From positions 39,534,001 to 39,598,000 of the forward strand of contig CM032231.1 in assembly GCA_019009955.1 (NCBI GenBank): a DNA stretch of 64,000 bases. The letters run 5' to 3'. The notes under the pieces were generated by a model. The model did not search any database. It saw nothing but the letters and a program-made list of their open reading frames with translations, and was not told the DNA's origin. The translations under genes and the position numbers were made by a program. The stretch comes from Riptortus pedestris. Its lineage: Eukaryota; Arthropoda; Insecta; Hemiptera; Alydidae. Below are positions 60,101 through 64,000 of the stretch, in pieces; the stretch's first letter is position 1, and each line of letters starts with the position of its first letter.

Positions 60101-63100
60101 AACCAAAGGTATGTTTAAAACAAATATTAAAAAACAGTTAAAAGATACTTGCAGACAAAAAACAACGAAAACATCATATTTGTCAACAAATCACATACTT
60201 CTAGGCTCGTTACTTTAGATAAAAGAGTATTTTAAATAATGGTAGTAAAAACACATGTATATTCTTCTCTAATATAAGATATTTCAGTTTGTAAATTCGA
60301 TGTCAAAATTGAAGTAATTCCTCACCTATGGAATTCTTTAGGAAAAAAAAAAGCTTCTTATTCTATTATTTGCAAATACATTTAAAGGTCTCTTTATAAA
60401 ATTAAGGATGATCGGGACAAAGAATCACCCTTCACTAGTCTGAGTGGGATTAGGAATTATACTGAGCCCATCAACTACTAGATAAGTTCCCTTTGTCTGT
60501 GTGGGGATAGAACCAATGACTCTGTTATCCAAGTATATTAAGATGAACTCCTTAACACACACAGCTAACCTAAGCCCTTAAATTCTGTTTTATCTATAAC
60601 ACTTCCTTTATGATAGTTTGACAAATCAGGACAGGTTACTATACTTTTATAGAGAGGAAGAACACAATGTAGTGAGTTTATTACTAAATAAATTTCTATT
60701 GTCCATACGTGAACCATGATGATTCTACAATTACCATGTGAGACTCAAGTTGCGAATATGAGTCCAAATAAATATTATGCCTTTCATGGAATATGAAATA
60801 TGGTTTATTATATTTCAATCATGTCAAATTTCTTAAAGCTTAGTCTTTAGCATCAGAGCATCATCTGAATTGTTGAAGTAGACTCAATGTATAGTAAGAT
60901 TAAAATAACAAGGAATACTGAGATTTCTGTTTAGACATTGTACAGTGAGCTCCCAAGGAAGGATATTAATTCAACTTTAATATAAGAAATTAAATGACTT
61001 TGAAAATTGTTATACCTGGAATACATGTTCTAAATCTAAATATACACATCGACATGCAAAAGTTTCACATCAACATGATGAAGATTCAAGATCTATGTCT
61101 GTCAGACATAGGGTCTATGACATGCTAATCCATTAGTTTCTGATGTACCTCTTTGAGCAGCCATATAATGGACCACCCACTCGATGCAAGCAGCTCAACC
61201 ATGAGAGGTAAGAGACCAAGAACCATACCAGGCTCCTATCCATTCTTTCATGAGACAATTGAGTACATACTTGAAGAAAGAAGAAGTGTTCTGCAACGCT
61301 ACCACAAAAGGCAGAGAAAGCACTAGGCTGACCACGACCCTCTTACCACAGATGTGTGGCGAGCCATGGTTTCATAGTCTTTGGAGCTAAAGATCTTCAT
61401 TTATCATCCATATTACTTATAATACAATTTTTAAGTATGAATTGGTCCCTCACTCAATGAAAAGAGGTAAAGAACTAATAAAACTAGTAAATTATACATC
61501 TATCAATCAGTAGGACTCATTTCTGGGACTTAAATAACAAACGACTAATACAGGGATAACAACGACTAATACGGGGTTGGATAACAATCATATCTGCCCT
61601 AAATAATTAAGAAAACTTAATACCTTTTACAGTATTATTGGATACTTGAATTAGTTTGTAGCATTATCTAATAGAAGGCTCCACTAGTAGAGTTTTTAAA
61701 TTGAAGGCATGACTCATCCTCCGCATAATCCTGCTGCCACTGGGCTTTGTTTTTAAAGCAAGTCATTTGGTTACAGTGAAATAACAAATCGTTTTACTTT
61801 ATCTAATATATCTAATTTCGTACCAGATACTGTTTTTGTGGGGGTTCTTCATTACTGTAACATGAAGAAAAGCACTGCTGAAAGCCATCAAATTTTAGTA
61901 GATGTTTTAAGAGAGGCATGTTCTAACTGAGCAAGCATGTTGGAAGTGGTTTGCTTAGTTTAAAAATGGTGATTTCGAGAAGAATAAATAGAGTTGTGGC
62001 TCGATGAAGACCTATATGCCACAACCTTTAAGATTTGGATGATCATAGGGAGTCAGAAAAATCCTGAAATTTTTGAAAAAAATATGCTACAAATTAACTC
62101 AAACACCCAATAATAGGATGTAATTGAATATAGTGCACCACTCACTTATAATTATATGTATCAAACAAATATGAAATATATAAATAAAATGTCAACACAT
62201 GCTTCCTAAATTAAAAACTGAGACTTAAATGTGCATATATGAACATGTTATGCTAATCAGGAGTGGTTATCTAAAGGATACTAACCTTTTCTAGCCAGGC
62301 TGGGGGTAAGGGTTTTATTTAGTAGTAAGTTAATAGCCCACATAGGTGTGGACCACGTGACTTAAGATTTATCATCAATACTGATGATACTAAAACCAAT
62401 GGCTAACCTGAGCCCTGTGAAACTTCAGTAATTTTAAGAACAAATCCTTAATTATTTATTCCACGAGACCTATTCTTTAATACATACCTGATTTAAATTA
62501 TATTGGAAAAGTCTTGTGTCCAATTTCAAATTGATGAGCAATTAACAAAACAAAGAGATTCACAATCATATGATAATATGTTTAAGTGTGAAAATATATT
62601 AATTTGCCATAACATATGTTGAATAGATAGATGAATATAATTAAGACACCTTCATTCTTTTGGAGTTTGGTATAGTTCATAAAGTTATGGTCTATTTGTT
62701 GTATTTATTAGTGCCCACATTGTGTTACCAAGCCTAATTGGGGAGGGATACCTATTAACCCTTTTCTTTTCAAGCCAGAGTGGGACTAAGGATTTTATTT
62801 AATGGGTTTGTCACTACTTAAATTCCATTTTACCCAGGTGAGCATCAAACTCACAATTCTGTGTGTGTTTACCAAGTGAACTGTGAAGTGAGCTGAACTA
62901 TAGGTTCCATTGATATTGTAGAGGATGGCTCACCAAATTAAAGTGGGGTTTCATCTTAGCTTGAAAAGGTGATTTAGTCAACCCTTTTGAATAACTAAAA
63001 CTCTATAATGTGAACTTAAGTAAATATTACACATAGGCCAGAAGAGTGGCACAACTCAAAAAGCAATCATCTTTAAACAAGACATTTAACACAAATCTCT

Positions 63101-63450
63101 TGTATTAAATTACATATTTGTATATATGTGTATGTACACACAAACACGCACACAAAAATATATGCCTTATTTTTGATTAAACATAGTTTGTATTTCAAGT
63201 TTCTCTATAAATTATAAGGATTACTTTATTTTCAGAAAAAAGAACTCACCTCTGGTTCTGAAACTGGTTCGTCTTTAATAACTATTTCAGATGTAAGTGA
63301 ATGTTCTTCTGTTTGTTGACTGGACACATTATTATTGTTAAATGTATTTGGGATTTGTTTTTCTACTTCGTGTGAAATAGTTATGTGCTCAATTTTCTTT
63401 TCAGGTTCATCTTGTTTTGCAGATTCCTTGGCAGATTTTAATGTATCTTC
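46386..63450 (-). CDS. Gene 2: nine-finger C2H2 zinc-finger protein (5' end outside window)
   Basis: Readable exons: 63250-63450, 59220-59285, 54166-54253, 50873-51188, 49375-49697, 46386-46588. They total 1197 nt, or 398 residues plus stop, with all phases matching. The N-terminal part is acidic and Ser/Gln-rich, with IKDEP, a SUMO-consensus site (psi-K-x-E) typical of zinc-finger regulators. Next come CNVCG and nine C2H2 fingers, all with C-x2-C-x12-H-x3/4-H spacing. Finger 7 is completed across the last splice junction. A TGEKP-like linker (SGEKPF) sits between fingers 6 and 7. The inferred role is a nuclear DNA-binding transcription factor. The first exon enters in phase 0, so the start codon lies right of the window. 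The orthologue could not be named. Confidence 0.82.
46900..47498 (-). repeat. R-family repeat, near full
   Basis: Begins AGTCTGTCAAGCAGGGGCTG and ends AAATCTGCTAAAAC. The (TA)n is only a few units long. Lies in the last intron of gene 2. Confidence 0.7.
48466..49262 (+). repeat. tRNA-derived SINE split by R-family insertion
   Basis: The left half is 48466-48567 (GGCGGGTACGATTCCCGCC to CCTGGCTAGAATA) and the right half 49191-49262 (GGGTGTTAACCTGCAGATAA to AATAATAATAAAC). The halves join to match the copy at 4516-4757. Confidence 0.75.
48568..49190 (-). repeat. R-family repeat, full, inserted in a SINE
   Basis: Begins AGTCCGTCACGCAGGGGCTG and ends GGGAAATCTGCTAAAA. SINE sequence continues on both sides, so the element ends are known to within a few bases. 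Confidence 0.8.
49375..49697 (-). CDS. Gene 2 exon (C2H2 fingers 4-7)
   Basis: Fingers start CKMCGQCFEDADELDRH, YTCRECGQRFRSKQSCWAH, LSCDICGRVLSTKATLKEH and FECQLCGKKIRHRANFIIH. The acceptor is TTTCATTTCAG. Read on without splicing, the frame reaches a hydrophobic tail and stop by about 49295. Splicing at CAAG/GCAGGC (a GC donor) instead keeps phase with the last exon and supplies the final His of finger 7. An intron-retained isoform is the alternative. Confidence 0.8.
50285..50390 (+). repeat. tRNA-like sequence (second SINE type)
   Basis: AAGTGGTGCAGTATTGGAC (box A-like) and GGGTTCGACTCCTGG (box B) are spaced as in a tRNA, but no clean acceptor stem was found. A SINE head or tRNA pseudogene, unlike the main SINE. 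Confidence 0.4.
50560..50733 (-). repeat. R-family repeat, partial
   Basis: Contains TTGAGCAGACCTCATTTTCG and ends AAAATCTGCTAAAA. Confidence 0.55.
50873..51188 (-). CDS. Gene 2 exon (C2H2 fingers 1-3)
   Basis: Carries fingers FCTPCGKNFKTSRQLNAH, VCKVCNKALSSKTSLNEH and YICMLCDKIFRSKASLVMH, each with its second His three residues on. The acceptor is TTGTCATTAG. The donor is GTTTGTC, after the Arg codon bases AG. Confidence 0.85.
51750..52320 (+). pseudogene. Possible non-LTR endonuclease remnant
   Basis: The frame around 51985 reads NAKLVLGDFNA, the endonuclease motif of non-LTR elements. It is followed by words such as CDLLGLEYEGCDL and YTWKF that fit the next block. Stops are frequent. It lies in a gene 2 intron. 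Confidence 0.4.
53294..53709 (-). CDS. Charged Pro/Glu/Lys-rich ORF in gene 2 intron
   Basis: The frame is open from about 53709 to a TGA at 53294. It codes for a charged, proline-rich, probably disordered peptide (VKPKDNVKAMDEKPTDFPKD near the start, TPSPTETPGKIVSPVPV in the middle). Its base composition is visibly more GC-rich than the DNA around it. An AG at the left of the frame would join gene 2's CNVCG exon in phase and make an alternative zinc-finger-less C-terminus, but the pyrimidine tract is poor. No donor restores phase to the next finger exon. It may instead be a fragment of another host gene carried in by retroposition. I do not recognise it. Confidence 0.35.
54166..54253 (-). 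CDS. Gene 2 exon with CNVCG
   Basis: Codes for ITHIENDNRSFDFDPDNPDF and ISSLACNVCG, ending one base into a Gly codon. Acceptor TGATTTCAG, donor GTAAGTTTC. The CxxC pair may be part of a degenerate finger continued in the next exon (DEDCEGH). Confidence 0.72.
55840..57095 (+). mobile_element. Element of ~240-300-bp tandem units, copy 2
   Basis: Same units as 22663-24085, with CAATAGGAAACGAAGTAC at 55981 and 56278, later units near 56561 and 56805, and the same end (TACCAAGTTTCATAA, then AACAAACAGACCAAAG, GTTACAATTTATATATA). It is more decayed, and the left end is unclear. A (TA)n run follows. Confidence 0.6.
57098..57147. repeat. (TA)n microsatellite
   Basis: TA run at the right end of tandem-unit element copy 2. 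Confidence 0.9.
57323..58245 (-). repeat. R-family repeat, long type
   Basis: Begins TCACACAGGAGCTGCATAAA and carries the long-type segment (AACACCACTGTGAATATTAA). The GAACGGACCTCATTTTCG part near the other end is deleted. Confidence 0.65.
58325..58765 (-). repeat. R-family repeat, partial
   Basis: Contains TTTTGAACGGACCACATTTT and CCTCAATAGCTGATTTTCCG; the right (CACGCAGGGG) end is missing. Confidence 0.6.
59220..59285 (-). CDS. Gene 2 short exon
   Basis: Twenty-two codons, DTEETVEEMLAKMNEESLDD then MH, in phase 0 at both ends. The acceptor is CTTCTGCCTAG. The donor GTGTGTAG is modest and is chosen because it gives phase 0 into the next exon. Confidence 0.62.
60400..60580 (-). repeat. tRNA-derived SINE, decayed
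   Basis: GATCGGGACAAAGAATCACC at the tail side, GGATAGAACCAATGAC (box B) and AGCTAACCTAAGCCCTT at the head. Confidence 0.5.
60625..60760 (-). repeat. tRNA-derived SINE, decayed
   Basis: AATCAGGACAGGTTACTATA, TAAATAAATTTCTATTGTCC and a degenerate box B near CGTGAACCATGATG. Confidence 0.35.
61855..62060 (+). pseudogene. Mariner transposase N-terminal remnant
   Basis: Plus-strand frame reads KKSTAESHQILVDVLREACS, then stops, with shifted matches to the mariner helix-turn-helix N-terminus and LDED further on. It shares words with the N-terminal part of the copy at 1290-2120, so it is probably the same subfamily. Only the 5' part is present. Confidence 0.6.
62250..62418 (-). repeat. tRNA-derived SINE, decayed
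   Basis: CTAATCAGGAGTGGTTATC and CTTTTCTAGCCAGGCTGGGG words, ending at CTAACCTGAGCCC. Confidence 0.5.
62702..62905 (-). repeat. tRNA-derived SINE
   Basis: TTATTAGTGCCCACATTGTG, AAGCCTAATTGGGGAGGGAT and GAGCATCAAACTCACAATTC (box B region). Confidence 0.55.
63250..63450 (-). CDS. Gene 2 exon (acidic N-terminal region)
   Basis: Sixty-seven codons in phase 0 at both ends: EDTLKSAKESAKQDEPEKK, an Asn run (FNNNNVSSQQTEE), then EIVIKDEPVSEPE. Acceptor TTTCTTTTAG, donor GTGAGTTC. The region is low-complexity and likely disordered. The IKDE lysine is a candidate SUMO site. Confidence 0.75.
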
Positions 63451-63779
63451 CTAAAAGAAAACTGTTCCAATTAGAAACCATGAAATAAAGGGGGCAAAAC
63501 ACTTGAAATCAAAGATTTTCCAAAGATGTTGGAAAGACTCGCAGGGTGATAACATTCATTAGACTATTCTGTGATTCTCAATTTTAAGAACCACCTGTTG
63601 TAAATAAGATGAGCTTGACATGAGGTGTTTAGAGATATAATATTTTTAATAAAAATTGCAGGTATAGGAGTGGGGAGGGCATTACAAAAAATTAGAAATA
63701 CATATATTGAAGCTTTGTTTAGGAAAATCTAAAGGTTGGAAGGACTCTCCTCACACATAAGGTGCCAATGACAATATCT

Positions 63780-64000
63780 TTAATTACTGCACTATAAAAA
63801 TTTTCTCTGTCATAACAAGGATTATAGAAAGAGCATTGGACAACAAATTAAGGCCATATTTACCGCTATCAAGTTACCGGAGGATTTACTTCATGCCCAG
63901 GTACATTTTTTAATTTAATAATTAATGACTGCAATCAAGATTTTAAAAGAAGAAAAATCTATTACAATTTTGTATTTATGGATTTTTCAAAGACTTTTGT
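63780..64000 (+). pseudogene. Non-LTR reverse transcriptase fragment, cut by window edge
   Basis: Frames read ISLLSVITRIIER-like SVITRIIERALDNKLRPY, then FMP and, at the edge, YNFVFMDFSKTF. The last matches RT motif A with its catalytic Asp (FxDFSKAF). Small frame shifts suggest a decayed copy. It lies upstream of the first readable gene 2 exon. Confidence 0.55.

Larger units (their letters stand above)
54254..63249 (-). other. Upstream introns of gene 2
   Basis: Contains one 22-codon exon (59220-59285), tandem-unit element copy 2, two R-family copies, a mariner remnant and several SINEs. In 54254-55839, 58766-59219, 59286-60400, 60760-61850 and 62905-63249 no further feature could be supported. 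Confidence 0.5.

Overview
The window is nuclear DNA from an AT-rich, intron-rich animal genome, most likely an insect or other arthropod. The evidence is split genes with GT/AG introns, C2H2 zinc-finger and F-box/LRR proteins, long (TA)n microsatellites, and remnants of mariner, Merlin, hAT-like, piggyBac-like, Jockey-type, RTE/CR1-type, Penelope-like and Ty3/gypsy-type elements. I cannot name the species from the sequence alone. No prokaryotic gene organisation, rRNA gene, functional tRNA gene or CRISPR array was seen.

Two host genes can be read, both on the minus strand. Gene 1 (36571 down to 2605) has twelve coding exons whose splice phases all agree. It gives a 631-residue protein with one RNA recognition motif, an acidic linker, an F-box and a long run of leucine-rich repeats. 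The architecture suggests an SCF ubiquitin-ligase substrate receptor that can also bind RNA. It resembles the proteins often labelled 'putative RNA-binding protein EEED8.10-like', a name recalled rather than searched. A 15.1 kb intron (20929-36026) cuts through the end of the RRM and holds much of the unusual DNA. Gene 2 (from beyond the right edge down to 46386) has six readable exons coding for 398 residues. These are an acidic N-terminal region with a SUMO-consensus motif followed by nine C2H2 fingers, which suggests a DNA-binding transcription factor. Its last intron appears to use a GC donor.

Everything else is intron or intergenic DNA dominated by repeats. About twenty copies of one interspersed family (called the R family here) occur in both orientations. 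They have shared ends, a variable internal (TA)n tract and at least two internal types. They are nested with tRNA-derived SINEs, a palindromic foldback and a 1.4 kb element made of about 295-bp tandem units. Other structures are a 753-bp element with 30-bp inverted repeats, a CpG-rich block at 28.6-29.9 kb, three strong hairpins at 30.96-31.05 kb, a Merlin transposase that has lost a catalytic Asp, a tandem triplication of a hAT-like transposase fragment, and a gypsy gag joined to LTR sequence at a direct repeat.

The best candidates for undescribed biology are the R family and its subfamilies, the GGTAAA-rich TIR element, the UUCG-capped hairpins with the CpG-rich block inside gene 1's giant intron, and the RRM/F-box/LRR gene itself. 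Copy boundaries are approximate unless stated, because no alignment could be run.
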